From Enoplosus armatus (Eukaryota > Chordata > Actinopteri > Centrarchiformes > Enoplosidae), in the NCBI RefSeq assembly GCF_043641665.1, contig NC_092180.1, positions 439,001 to 503,000 of the forward strand: a stretch of DNA of 64,000 nucleotides, read 5' to 3'. Of this stretch, positions 38,844-61,496 are shown piece after piece (the stretch's first letter is position 1; every line of letters starts with the position of its first letter). Made by a program: the position numbers and the translations under genes. The notes under the pieces are model-generated. The model was not told the DNA's origin. It did not search any database and saw nothing but the letters and a program-made list of their open reading frames with translations.

Positions 38844-39013
38844 AGTAGGTGGCGGTATGCACTTATACATGTTGGTTTGCGATCCGCCATTAAATCAGAG
38901 GAGAAGAAGATGAAGAAGCTCCTGGTCCCGGCTCGGAGTGGGCCCTCTCTCTCTCTCTCTCTCTCTCTCAGAGGATCTTCGTCCCGCGTCAGTGTGTCCT
39001 CTTCCTCAGCAGA
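38843..39013 (+). promoter_or_regulatory. idh3a: idh3a 5' leader / proximal promoter
   Basis: It contains a GGCGGT...CCGCCA imperfect inverted pair (38850-38889) followed by a gagaagaagatgaagaag run, then a copy of the upstream 48-bp-unit core and a (CT)n run at 38945-38969. The layout fits a short GC-rich TATA-less promoter with leader. The exact start site is not determined. From memory, the ggtggcggtatgcac block resembles a motif dispersed near fish transcription starts. This was not checked. Confidence 0.45.
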
Positions 39014-49531
<10,518 letters not shown>

Positions 49532-50164
49532 AGCTGCAGTGACGGAGCGGCTGTGGGAGTCTCCACCCTCTTGAACCGCCGCCACAGTGCCACGCCTCCC
49601 TCGGCCTCCCTCTGCCCCCCTCTGCAGACTGGTTTGATCTCTGTGGAGCTGCTGGGAAATAGCTGGGAGGTCTGAGCTGCAGTTTCTGGTCTTCTTTCTA
49701 CTTTATCTACATGAAGAAAAAAGCAGTTTTTGCTGTAATGAGATGATGGATGTGGAGGGGGCGGGGCTTCTGCAACAGCTACCTGAGTAGTTAACATGAC
49801 GAAACATTCACAGTAAACATACGCACAAATTTCACATGACCAAGTTGGAAAGTGTTTTTACTCAGAGTATCATCATAATCTTAATAATAAGAATATCAGC
49901 GCTCTGCTTTGCTGTCTGGACAGTTTGGATGTTTGTTATTTTTTTGACGGTAAGCCCATGTAACTAACTGAAAGGTCCTCTTATTTATTGTTTCCTGTTT
50001 CAGAGATGCAGAAATATATAAACATATAAAGGAAGAGAACAGTGCTCCGGTCTCTCTTCTGTCTCCACACATTCAGATGAACGTCTCAAATGCTTTTCTG
50101 GCTCTCTTAATACATTCACAACAAATTAAAAAGGGTTCCTCTACAAGGTTTAGCTGAGTTTTAA

Positions 50165-50202
<38 letters not shown>

Positions 50203-51180
50203 TAGAAGTCTTTAAAACCAAAGAACCATTGAGGGTCCCAGACTGGCAGAACCACCACGAGGACCCGCCCTGGCCAACCCACCCTGAGGATGACGTCACA
50301 GGCCCACGCCCCCTGTTTCCTGGCCACGACAAGCTGACAAGAGACAGACCGGAAGACACTGCGGCTCGCCTCCAAAATAAAAGTTCATAATTTTGTCTAC
50401 TTGGCGATTTTATCATCTGGCCTTTTCTGAGTTCATCTTGTCTACTGGGTCAGATATTTGTTCTAAGGTCATAAGGAAATATTTATACATGTTATACTTA
50501 TACCTTTTATTTTTACCACACTGCTTGCAGTATCATCACTAACAGATAAAATGGTAGTCATGCCTTAAGACTTAATTATGAAGTTAAACTGCATTGCACT
50601 TCTATGTGCTTTCAGAACCCACTGGCTGAATGTCGAAGATACATTATCAAACTCACATCATGGCCATTTTGTATTAGTTTCGGAAGGTTAATAGGTTGGA
50701 CCATAATACTGTGAGATAAGTATGGAAGTTTATACATACTAGATTATAGCAATTCATCTAATAATCATGCATTTTCAAATAACATATGACCACAACAAAT
50801 GAAGTAAGAAAACGTGATTGATCTTCAACATGGGAAAGATTGAAGTAATATTCACAGAAAATAATCAAAAGCTGACCATCGAATAATGAATGGAAATGTT
50901 TAACAAGTAAATGCCAAAGACAACTTCACACACATGGGAAGAAATGAAAGGCCAAACATTAGACACAAGCAGCTTGAATAATGAAACCTTGAATTAACAA
51001 CGGTGAGTAGACACAGTAGACAAGAAGTCACATCAGAGAAGGAAAGACAAGGACTGCAATCACTCGACTGATTTATGGAGTTAATGTTTCAGCTGTAGTT
51101 GAGGAAGCGGAATGAGTTTGTGACAAACAATCAAGCTTTAAGTATCAAGTATCACAAAGAAACACTAAGAGGTACAAACA
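49532..51180 (+). other. idh3a 3' UTR and idh3a-rab8b intergenic DNA
   Basis: It holds a homopolymer of 35 C (50167-50201) and a candidate poly(A) signal aataaa at 50376-50381. The remainder is AT-rich and unrecognised. No gene is visible before the rab8b leader. Confidence 0.5.
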
Positions 51181-51446
51181 AGTCATTGTCGCATTTGGAA
51201 ACGAAAGTAGACGCTTTTATTTTATTCTGAAAAGCTGCGCCGGATATGTAGTACGGTGTATTGCGGGTAGCTTGATGTCGGAGCGTTTCCTGCTTCTTCT
51301 CGGTGCTGTTTCAGTGGAACCCATTACTGGACCAGTGTTCCCAGTAAACCCAGTGTGCCCAGCAGAGTGTCGGCGGATCAGGGAGAGTGTGAGGAGGCCG
51401 AAGGCTCCGTGAAATTACCGGGAGTACCGGGACAGACGGCGGGAAA
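51181..51446 (+). promoter_or_regulatory. rab8b: rab8b proximal promoter and 5' leader
   Basis: A GC-rich stretch immediately upstream of the start codon, containing a ttgcgggtagcttgatgtcg core and a purine-rich leader. It is inferred from position and composition only. No TATA box is apparent. Confidence 0.4.
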
Positions 51447-52831
51447 ATGGCGAAGACGTACGACTATCTGTTCAAACTGCTGCTGATCGGTGACAGCGGC
51501 GTCGGTAAAACCTGCCTGTTGTTCCGGTTCAGCGAGGACGCCTTCAACACCACCTTCATCTCCACCATCGGTGAGTCCGCTCCCCCCGGTCTAACGGCGG
51601 CTCAACCCGCGAAACAACCGGCCGGAGGTTGTCAGCTGTTAACGGGACTGAGTGTGATCTTAGCTACAAAGCTAACGGCTGCGGACCGGGAAAGCGAAAG
51701 CGTTCTGGGGGGGGGGGGGCTACAGATGTTAACTTCAAGTCGAGTCCGGTGACCTTTGACCCCACTGATGTTAGACAAGGTGATTTAACACTGATTAGGT
51801 CTATTGATTAGTCCATCAGTGGCTGTTTGATAACCACAGCTGATGATGATGATGATCTCATCTAAAGTTTGATGAAGACGCAGCTGAAGGAGACGAAGAG
51901 GTGGAATTAAATCTGTGGAACATCTAAATGGACTCTGTGGTTGAAAGTATGAATAAGTAGATAAACCTTAACAAAATACTTGAAAAGGTTTGAAGTGTGT
52001 GTCATACCGAGAGTATGAATGAGTAAAGTAATACCCAGAATGTCCTTATTGAGCTGAATATTTTGATGTTTGAGTGAAGTTTCTGCGTTGAAAAGTGAGG
52101 AAGGACGCAATGGAAGAATAATATTAAAGAGCGAGAATAACCAATAATAACAAAGTACATTTACTCAAGTACTGTACTCATAAATGTGAGGTACTTGTAC
52201 TTTAGTCTTTGAGTCTTTGTACTTCTCCTGCTACTATTACTACTACTAAAAGGTAAAATGGTAAATGGTCTCACGTATAAAGTGTTTTTCAACCTTCACG
52301 GTTCCCAAAGCGCTTCACAGATCAGGTCTCATTCACACATTCACACACTGATGGCTGCCATGCAAGGTGCTGGTCTCCATTAGGAGCAACTTCAGTGTCT
52401 TGCTCAAGGACACTTCGACATGACGGGGGGAGGCGGGGATCGAATCCCCAACCCTCTACTCTACTACCTGCTGTCTGTACTGACGTATGATCAAGGCTTC
52501 CTGCTCTGCAGACGTTGGTTCCAGTGCTGAATAGTTACAAAGACCGTTTGGATACAGAGGTTATTATTGGTGCAGTGATGTGTTCACGGACTGATGATAC
52601 ATTAGTTTTATTTCTGTGTTCCCGTACAGTCAGGAGGTCAAAGGTCGTCTGGGACATGAGATATTAAAACTGAACTCGGAGCAGTTTAGGACATTAACAC
52701 TCTCACCTGAAGCTGTGCGCACACACACACTCACACTGTCTCTGCTGAGCATAGTGTGTCGCTCTTCTGTCTTCCTGGTTGAAACAGGAAGTGGGACTGT
52801 CTTCTTCTGTCTGCACAGTGACACAGTGCTG

Positions 52832-52888
<57 letters not shown>

Positions 52889-53172
52889 AGACTCTGTGGT
52901 TCAGATAGACAGTGAAACTGAACCGACTATTCAATTCAATTCAATTTTATTTATATAGCGCCAAATCACAACAAAGTCATCTCATGACACTTTACAAAAT
53001 AGAGCAGGTCTAGACCGACTCTTTATAATGTTATTACAGAGACACAACAGTTCCCACCATGAGCAAGCACTTTGGGGACAGTGGCAAGGAAAAACTTCCT
53101 TTTAAGAGGCAGAAACCTCGAGCAGAACCAGACTCTAGGTGGGCGGTCATCTGCTTTGACCGGTTGGGTTTT

Positions 53173-53229
<57 letters not shown>

Positions 53230-54160
53230 GAGAGACATAGAGAGACAGATAGACAGACAGACAGACAGACAGATAGGTAGGCAAAGATGTATGGCAGCAC
53301 TAACAGTAGAAATAGCTGTAATATTAGCTGAGATTAATAATAGCAGCTTTAATAGTGACAGAACTACGACTAAACATAATAACTGTAGTGATGGGAGTCA
53401 GGCAGGCCCATGGCGGCAGCAGCAGCCAGGCGTACCAGGACCACGATCCACAGCGACCTACGAGTCGACAAAGCACAAAGAAACTCCGGGGAAGAAATAA
53501 AGTTAGTAACATGCATTGGACTGTGATGAATGTGCAAAGATGAAGAGGAAGAGGAGGAAAGCTCAGTGCATCATGGGAAGTCCCCCAGCAGTGTAGGCCT
53601 ATAGCAGCATACTACAGGTGGAAACATTTAGATCTTCTGATACCAAAGCTGAAGTTATACTTTGTGTGTTGATGAGTCATCAGTGTGTGTGTGTGTGTGT
53701 GTGGCAGTAAAACTGAGGAGAAGCTGGAGAGAATAAAACTACCAAAGTTCTTCTTCTCTGTGTTTCTTCTGTATTTGACCTGAACTTTTAGACCATTTAT
53801 GAGGTGAGAAGTGTTTGTTGGTTAGTGAAGGACGTAGTGGGACAGGACAGACAGCGCATTGTTGAGTCTCAGCTGCTGACGACATGTTGCCTTTTGGAGT
53901 CTTGTTGTCGTTGTGTTGTCACGTTGTCGTCATCATGCCGTGTTGCTGTTGCGTTGTTGTCATGACGATGACTTGTTGTGGTTGAGGACAAACATTATGT
54001 GATGTGTGATGTCATGAGAAAATGAGTGATGACGTGTCACATTTCTCTTAGTTCAGCTGCTGGAACTGGATGAATGTTAAATGAACTCCCACAATCCTCT
54101 GCTGCTGCGGTCGGACAGAGGATGCACTGTCACCACGCTGCCAGAGTCAGCTGACCTCTG

Positions 54161-54193
<33 letters not shown>

Positions 54194-57100
54194 CACTAGT
54201 TATTCTGGATGGATGTCTAACAGACTGAACACAAAGAGACATTTCTATGAACGGCAACTGGTCTAGTTCATCGTTTCAGTCAGTTTTTTTTAATCATAAA
54301 TTCCCCAAAATGTGATGGTTCCACCACCTTGAATGCTTTTCCTTGTTACGTGATAGAATCTGAATCTGGGTTCTGGACTTCAGGCCGCACAAAACAAGAG
54401 AGACGTCAGGAGGAGGAGGAAGAGGTCAGTGACCTGCTCTGCTGCACGTTTCCGTAACAACCAGCAGTAACTGGGTTTCACTTCCTGGTAACAGAAGAGG
54501 GGGGGCTTCAAAGAAAAGAGTGACAGATTTGACAGAAACAAAAAAAAGTCAATTATTTTTTGATAAAGTTTCTCTTGACTGTGAATCAGCTGGAAACTAA
54601 AGATACACTTTTAGACTTTTTACTTTTTCGCATTATACTATATTTGTATTGGTATTTTGACGGTCCTGGTCTATGAAGGATAAACCTCCATGACTGTCCA
54701 TGACTTCCAGCTGAGGTCCAGAGAGGAGAACGGGGACAAACCTTCACTCAGACCGGCTCCAGGGGTCTGAACCAGCATCACAAACAGCTCCTCCGCCCTC
54801 TGAGCAGGAAGCGCTGCAGGAAACGGAGCTGTCAGGCTTCGTATCCGCAGCTTCTTGGAAACCAATTTTTCTCTTCTGAGGCAGGAAGGATGTTTGTTAA
54901 AAATATCTTTCACTTCCTTTTTAACCACCCAGAGTGACACCCGGTCAGCTGACAGATTTAACATCCAGAGCTGAGAAACGAACGCACCTCAACACCTCAG
55001 TGTTTGAAACACCGGGTGGGTGGAGTTTACCTCGTCAGACCTCCTTCAATTCAAACACATGAACATTTATTTTCCCAATGAGAGGAAGAAGTCAAAGTCC
55101 TTGATGAAAACTTCATGTAAGCCTCTTTAGGCCCTGAACCTCCCACAACCCGGTACCTGACCTCTGTGTGTTAGAACTGCACTGAAACCACCGACAGCAA
55201 CAAGCGTAGGGAATAAGACCAGACACCAGAGGCCTGAACTACGGAGCAGGATTTGAGGTCAGCGTGGTACCTTCAGGGTTAACCCTGTGTTTTCAGGGTC
55301 ACGACGGTGGTTCACTTGTTACCGGGCTACATTGCCATGGTAACTTATGCTGCACACCTAACCTGCTCCGGAGCAGGTGATGTTCGAGATATCAGATCAA
55401 CTGGTATAAAAGCTCCGCCTACTGACCAATCAGCTCTCTTGGAAAATGGCATCAATAGAAGACAGAAGATCACAGAAGATCCCGTGGAGCTCGGGCGGAT
55501 CATGAGAGGGTCTCGTAGGGGGGCAGAGTGTTCAGAGACTGACTGAAGCACTGAAACCTTGTACTTGTTGTTCTTAGAAGATATGAAAGTAAGCCCACTC
55601 ACCGCTTTGAACCATGTTTTTATATTTGATTTCCTCCATCTGAAACTCCGGGGCTGCAGCTGACAGAATAAGACTAAAACTGTCCAACACGCCGTAAGAA
55701 CACATGAATTTAATAGAACACACAAATGTAATCAGTCAGATCTGCTGGGGCCCTCATGATGGGGCAGTGATATGAGAAGCCTTTCATGTGAACGTACTCA
55801 TGGAGAAGATCCTGGGTCTGTTGAACCTGTTCGTAGTTCAGGCCTCAGAAAGGTCAAGGACAATGTGATCGCATTCAGTCCTGACTGCAGTACTGCTACT
55901 GCTACTGCTACTACTGCTACTACTACTACTACTGCTACTGCTACTGCCACTACAGCACTGCTACTGCTACTACTGCTACTGCTACTGCTACTACTGCTAC
56001 TGCCACTGCAGTACTGCTACTGCTACTATTACTACTACTACTGCCACTGCAGTACTGCTACTGCTACTACAGTACTGCTACTGCTGCTACTGCTACTGCC
56101 ACTACAGTACTGCTACTGCTACTACTGCTACTGCCTCTGCAGTACTGCTACTGCTACTATTACTACTACTACTGCCACTGCAGTACTGCTACTGCTACTA
56201 CAGTACTGCTACTGCTGCTACTGCCACTACAGTACTGCTACTGCTACTGCTACTACTACTACTGCCACTACAGTACTGCTACTGCTACTACTACTGCCAC
56301 TGCAGTACTGCTACTGCCACTACAGTACTGCTACTGCTGCTACTGCCACTACAGTACTGCTACTGCTACTACTACTACTGCCACTACAGTACTGCTACTG
56401 CTACTGCTACTACTACTGCCACTGCAGTACTGCTACTGCCACTGCTGCAGCCCGGCACGTGCTGCGGCCGTTGATGGCATGACGCTCCATGAAATGGCCG
56501 ACGTGTGTTTCACTTTGCACTGCAACGTCTTTTATGTCTCGAACATACAAAAGTCTGAATTGAGCTTCTGAAGTGAAGTTCAGAAGACGTCTGCAGTCAT
56601 GCTAGCAGCTCTGTGAGGCTGCACTTAGCTAACATCAGCATGCTAACATGCTCACAATGCCAATGCTAGCATGCTGATGTTTAGCAGGTACAATGTTTAT
56701 CATGTTCACCATCTTAGTTTAACGTGTTAGCGCGCTCACATTAGCCATATGTGTGCTGTACATACAGTGTGTGTACACATGTACACGTGACAGTTGTGTC
56801 TCTTGTGTTTCAGGAATCGACTTTAAAATCAGGACGATCGAGCTGGACGGCAAGAAAATCAAACTTCAGATTTGGTGAGTTTGAGCGACGGACACACAGT
56901 GAAGCGTCATCAGTGCTGATCAGGGAGGGTAAATGCAGCACAGCTGGTGAACTTTAACGTGATGATGATGCTGGGTGGACAGAGGTCGGCACCAGCTCAC
57001 TTCAAACAGTCTGCTTCCTGTTTCTGCAGGGACACAGCAGGTCAGGAGAGGTTCAGGACCATCACAACAGCCTATTACAGAGGAGCCATGGTAGGACACG

Positions 57101-59391
57101 CCCCTTCCTGCTTACCTCCATGTTATTGGACAGATGATGTGTCAATCAGTGTCTGACTGAAGTCAACCAGATGATGAATCTGACCAAACATTTGATGTCA
57201 ACCGTTTCAGATCTTCACACACATTCAGTCTGTCCAAAACCAAGTGTTGAGGTTTGATACCAGCACCACTGTGGAGACAGTCTTATGTATTTACACTAAT
57301 AATAGTAATATAAATGAGTACTAATAATAGTATACCTTTTTTTAATCACTGAGCACTGCAGCAGGAAACTGTGTGTCATGAAACATGGAGAAATATATCT
57401 TCATTCATATACATCGATCTTGGTGTTGTGTTAATGTTCGTATTACTGTGTGTGAGTGACGGCTGTGCTTTAACTCTGACAGCTCACAGCAGCCATCACG
57501 AGCTAAATGTCACCGACTGGTCAGGCACTTCCTGCGCTGATGTCACAACGTATGTCACTTCCTGTCTTTTGTGTTCCAGGGCATTATGCTGGTGTATGAC
57601 ATCACCAACGAAAAGTCCTTCGATAACATCAGGAACTGGATACGCAACATCGAGGAGGTACACCATCACACAACATTACATGACATCATAACCTGGCTGC
57701 TTTGAGGTTTGCGTTTAGAGGTTGACCTCTAAATGCTGGCAGGATGTCTAACACACAATTTATTATGCATATATAATAAATTGTATCAATATATTTGTTG
57801 ATTACCTGCATCAGAAATGTGACTTCACGTGACTTTCTAACAGTGACGTCACTGAAACTCGTGTTGTCATGAGCGTCCTCGTCAGTGCTGCCATCTTGTG
57901 GCCCTCTTGTGTTTTACATGAGTTTAAAAATATCTGTACATATTTTTTCATAATATCGAATGGAAACACGTTGAACACCTGAAACACCTCAGTATTTTAT
58001 TTTCTTTGGGAAGAGGAAGGAAACGGCCTGCATCCATTTTAAACCTCTCTCTCGTTTATAGTTTCCATGTATGAAATTGACTTAATCAGGTGTCTCCAAG
58101 GACAGATATCACCAGAACATGTCCATGTGTGTTAGTTCCCACGTGGCTGTCAGGGCTGGACTGTTAAACAGCAGGTGTTGGTGTTGCAGCAGCCGGTGTT
58201 TCACTCACAGAGAGGTTAATAAAGCAGCAGCAGAGCAGCTACGTGGATCAGGTCTTCGTGAACAGCTGGAGTTCAGATGGAGCCGGACGTGGACCGTAAC
58301 CGCCTCCATGTTGTGTTTTTTCAGCACGCGTCTTCAGACGTGGAGAGAATGGTTCTGGGAAACAAATGCGACATGAACGACAAGAGACAAGTGTCCAAGG
58401 AGAGAGGAGAGAAGGTCTGTGTCCTGTGGTCTGGGGGGGGGGGGTACGATACGATGTTTCTAAAGCATTTCAACTGTGGGGCCTCTTTAATATCTCATGC
58501 CAGGGTGGGAAACTTTATTTATATAAATCTTATTTATATATAATAAGAAACATTATTTATATTAAATAACATATATAATATAATAATATATATAATAAGA
58601 ATTATAAGTACTTTTTTGTTATTTGATATTTTATTCATCAAATAAGCAGACATGCATGTATATGTAAATATATATATTTATATTGTATGTCTGTATATAT
58701 ACAGTCCAGGTGTCTTGAATAGAAACGCCTGTTTAACTTTGTCTCATCTTGGTGCTCAGCTGGCGATCGATTATGGGATCAAGTTTTTGGAGACCAGTGC
58801 GAAGTCCAGCATCAACGTGGAGGAGGCGAGTCAGGCTCGCACACAGTTCCTGATCCATCAGAGACGTGTAGAGAAGTTTTGAACACATCAATTCATTATG
58901 TGAAAAACGCATTTTGATGTGATGCTTTTCTCCTCCACAGGCCTTTTTGACACTTGGCAGAGACATCATGACCAGACTCAACAGGAAAATGGTGAGTTTA
59001 TGAAAGAAGTGGCCCTCGGCAGCACTGTTGGTGTTCGGAAACTGTTCACATGTCTAACGTCTGTTCACATCAACATTTCTATTTTTAAAAAGAAGAAATA
59101 CGTACTTTGCTTTTTCATACAACTGTAAATTCATCAGTTTCACAGACAAAATAACTTATTTAAGACATCATGTTATGCTTATATTGTATGCATGTATTCA
59201 TATTTCAGAATCAGAATCAGAAATACTTTATTGATCCCCAGGAGGAAATTGTACAATTTCACTAAATTAAGTAAAAAGGTAAGGTTAAGTAGTACAACTT
59301 CAGTAAAAGTAGTAATACCACAGTTTAGAAATACTCTGTTAGAAGAAAACGTCAATTCAACAGTTTGACATTAACACACCATATATATACA

Positions 59392-59470
<79 letters not shown>

Positions 59471-59648
59471 ACATCCCCATCCCCTCATGAAGCTCATTGG
59501 TCCGTGCTGTCACCTGTGACCTTTGATCTCTTTATGTTTGTGTTGTTTTTTCCTCCAGAACGACAACAACCCGTCAGGTGGAGGTGGGCCGGTCAAAATC
59601 ACAGAGTCTCGCTCTAAAAAGAGCTTCTTCAGGTGTACATTGCTGTAA
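51447..59648 (+). CDS. rab8b: Ras-related protein Rab-8B, eight coding exons
   Basis: Coding exons: 51447-51570, 56814-56874, 57030-57090, 57580-57657, 58325-58414, 58760-58825, 58941-58991 and 59559-59648. The joined frame is 621 nt, 206 residues. GTPase motifs: P-loop GDSGVGKT (15-22), DTAGQE (63-68) with catalytic Gln67, NKCD (121-124) and ETSAK (149-153). The C-terminus FFRCTLL carries a CaaX box for geranylgeranylation at Cys203. The tail with [13 protein letters not shown] matches Rab8B rather than Rab8A. Rab8 directs post-Golgi exocytosis and ciliary membrane traffic (family knowledge). Intron 6 (58826-58940) starts with GC rather than GT. Reading past that donor would truncate the protein after SINVEE with an unrelated tail. 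All other introns are GT-AG. Confidence 0.96.
52259..52460 (-). mobile_element. SINE-like repeat copy in rab8b intron 1
   Basis: Reverse-orientation copy of the family at 15035 and 47284. It includes cttcacggttcccaaagcgc, tcagtgtcttgctcaaggac and, at its 5' end, ggggatcgaatcccc, which matches the B-box-like region. It is flanked on the left by a dispersed 'actcaagtac' repeat (about 52150-52210). Confidence 0.7.
52836..52886. repeat. (GT)n microsatellite in rab8b intron 1
   Basis: About 50 bp of uninterrupted GT. Further (GT)n tracts of rab8b introns are at about 54164-54191 and 59394-59468. Confidence 0.95.
52932..53616 (-). mobile_element. L2-type LINE 3' UTR, 5'-truncated copy
   Basis: It matches the 3' ends of the copies at 43483 and 61497: ttatttatatagcgccaaat at the tail, then an agcaggtctagaccgactct block, and an internal GA/CAGA simple repeat at 53175-53278. 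It ends near tgtaggcctatagcagcata, before any coding sequence. Confidence 0.85.
53617..55229. other. rab8b intron 1 stretch, little recognised
   Basis: No clear gene. A 97-codon - strand frame at 54671-54964 has protein-like composition but no motif I can name, and it stands alone. Confidence 0.35.
55230..55845. mobile_element. Harbinger-like MITE with CAG target duplication
   Basis: The terminal inverted repeats are aggcctgaactacg at 55230 and its complement ending at 55845. Each end is flanked by CAG (55227-55229 and 55846-55848). A 3-bp duplication and the TIR resemble PIF/Harbinger elements as I recall them. The 616-bp interior has no transposase. An 18-bp palindrome acctgctccggagcaggt lies near 55359-55376. 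Confidence 0.7.
55888..56455. repeat. Long compound trinucleotide array (CTG/CTA/CCA)
   Basis: About 570 bp of tac/tgc triplets in which blocks such as gccactgcagtactgctact recur, giving an irregular higher-order structure. It lies 43 bp after the Harbinger-like element in rab8b intron 1, about 360 bp before exon 2. Open frames are repeat artefacts. Confidence 0.95.
59205..59262 (-). repeat. LINE 3' tail in rab8b intron 7, antisense
   Basis: The block cagaatcagaatcagaaata followed by ctttattgatccccaggagg is the complement of the dispersed LINE tail. It is followed by a dispersed 'agtaaaagtagtaatacca' repeat and a 75-bp (GT)n tract at 59394-59468. Confidence 0.7.
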
Positions 59649-61490
59649 GCAGTTCCTCCGCTCAGACCTCCTCCTCCTCCTCTTCCTCCTCCGGCTGCTG
59701 CAGAGCTGAACCTCCCGCTGCAGGAGGACGGCAGCAGCCGAGGAACCAACCTGTGGAAACATGAAGAAGAAAACGTCTTCATATTGAATCTCAGAGCTTC
59801 AGGAACGTCTCTGCTTTCCCTCTTTACTTCCTGCTCCTCCTCCTCCTCCTCCTCCTCCTCCTGTTTGTAACTCTCAGTGCCGTCAGCTCAGCAGGTGAAA
59901 ATGTTCTTTTAAAGAAAGTACAGAAATGTACGTGATGGTGATGAAGAGCGAGGGACAGTCGGATATGGAGTCATGCTGGAGAGTTCTGTCACTGAGAAAA
60001 GATCAAAACTAAAACAGGATCAAATATTCAGCGTTTGTTTGTTGGACACGTACGATAATCAGACTGTTGGTCATCACACATTGACACACACAGCATTTCA
60101 ATCAGAACATAATATTAGTTCAGTGTCCATTAATAACTAATCGATAAAAAATAATCGATCTATGATTGATTAATTTCTCTTCTCACATGAACGCGTCTCC
60201 TGCTAAAAACTGAACTAACTGACACTTTTGGTCATTTCAGAATGTTTTTGAACTAATAGTTTTATTTCATTTAATAAATAGATTTTAAATGTATCAATAT
60301 GAAATCATTAAGAATGAATCACTGAGATGATTCTGCCTTCTTCAACAAACAAACATCAAATGAACGTCTCAACAGCTAATAATCCTCTTATTGATCCTCT
60401 TCATTCACTGTAAACGTCTTCTTCAGTATTTGAGGGGAAGAACCTCGGACCTCCATGTTTGTCTCTGATGTGTCGTTTGAATTATTTATTCAGGAGCTAG
60501 TATTAACTTCCATTAGTCACATAATGAAGGAATCTGTCCAGGAACAAGTGAATGGTTCTCCGTTCTTGTGAGAACCCGGTGGCTGTCGTCATCAGGACGG
60601 AGATCATTTCTAACCTGCAGCTGTTTGTCTTGTTTGGTCTCTGACCTTCAGTTGAGAAGACGACTGTTACTGCGGCAACACATCACATGATGTTGAATAC
60701 GCATTTTAATAAAAATAATATATATAATATGATATATAATATTAACAGGTGGACTTTGGATCAGACTGAAACACCTTCTGTTGAGGACGACGTCTGAAAC
60801 TGTTGAATCAGAAAACGTCTCCCGGCTTCTGTTTGTTTTTAATCCACTTATTGATGCTTTTCTATATTTTTGTATTTTATCTCGTCTCCTTGAAACCACT
60901 CGATGCTCGTCGAATTATTATTCAACTGTTTGTTGTTTGAAATCTTATTTTTGTATGAATCTGAAATATTTCTGTTATGTCTCAAATTACTTTTATTCAT
61001 ATGCAAATGTGTTTCAGCGTCAAATGATTTCATTATATTATATCATACATTTGGATTTATATGATCAATTATAAACTCAAAGCTAAATAAATGGATCATA
61101 AATGAATCATTCCATTTCTTTTTTATATCTTTAAATGATGAATCGATTATGAGATCAAACCTGACGCCACAAATGAAGCAACCAAACGTTACTTTAAAGT
61201 TTTTTATTTATCCTGCGACTCAATAAGGAAATCTAATTGTCAATTTGAATTATCAATTCAAAAGGCCCAAATATCTGTACAGATATCTATTTGTCACGAC
61301 ATCATACATGAAGAGGTTTGACAGTGTAGTGGTGGTGGTTGTTGTTGTTGTTGTGTGCAGGTAATGAAGGAAGATGAAATGAAGATTTGTTCTGATTGGT
61401 TGAAAGAAGACGTGTGTGACGTGGCCGTCTGTCCATCAAGAAACGACCTCCTCCTCCTCCTCCTTGGGCATGCTGTCACTGCTGTGTCTG
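59649..61490 (+). other. rab8b 3' UTR and downstream flank
   Basis: No coding signal. There is a (CTC)n run at about 59832-59862, and candidate poly(A) signals aataaa at about 60708 and at 61086-61091. AT-rich thereafter. Confidence 0.5.
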
Positions 61491-61496
61491 GAGCAG

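Noticed and set aside
38507..38890. Frame on the - strand with three 16-residue repeats (contains PKRAHPEPGPTS), and its + strand counterpart
   Set aside because: The 48-bp unit is a multiple of three, so both strands stay open. It lies in the cib2-idh3a promoter interval with no start or splice support.
55772..56482. 236-codon frame of Thr/Ala/Leu/Tyr/Cys runs
   Set aside because: Translation of the CTG/CTA trinucleotide array in rab8b intron 1.
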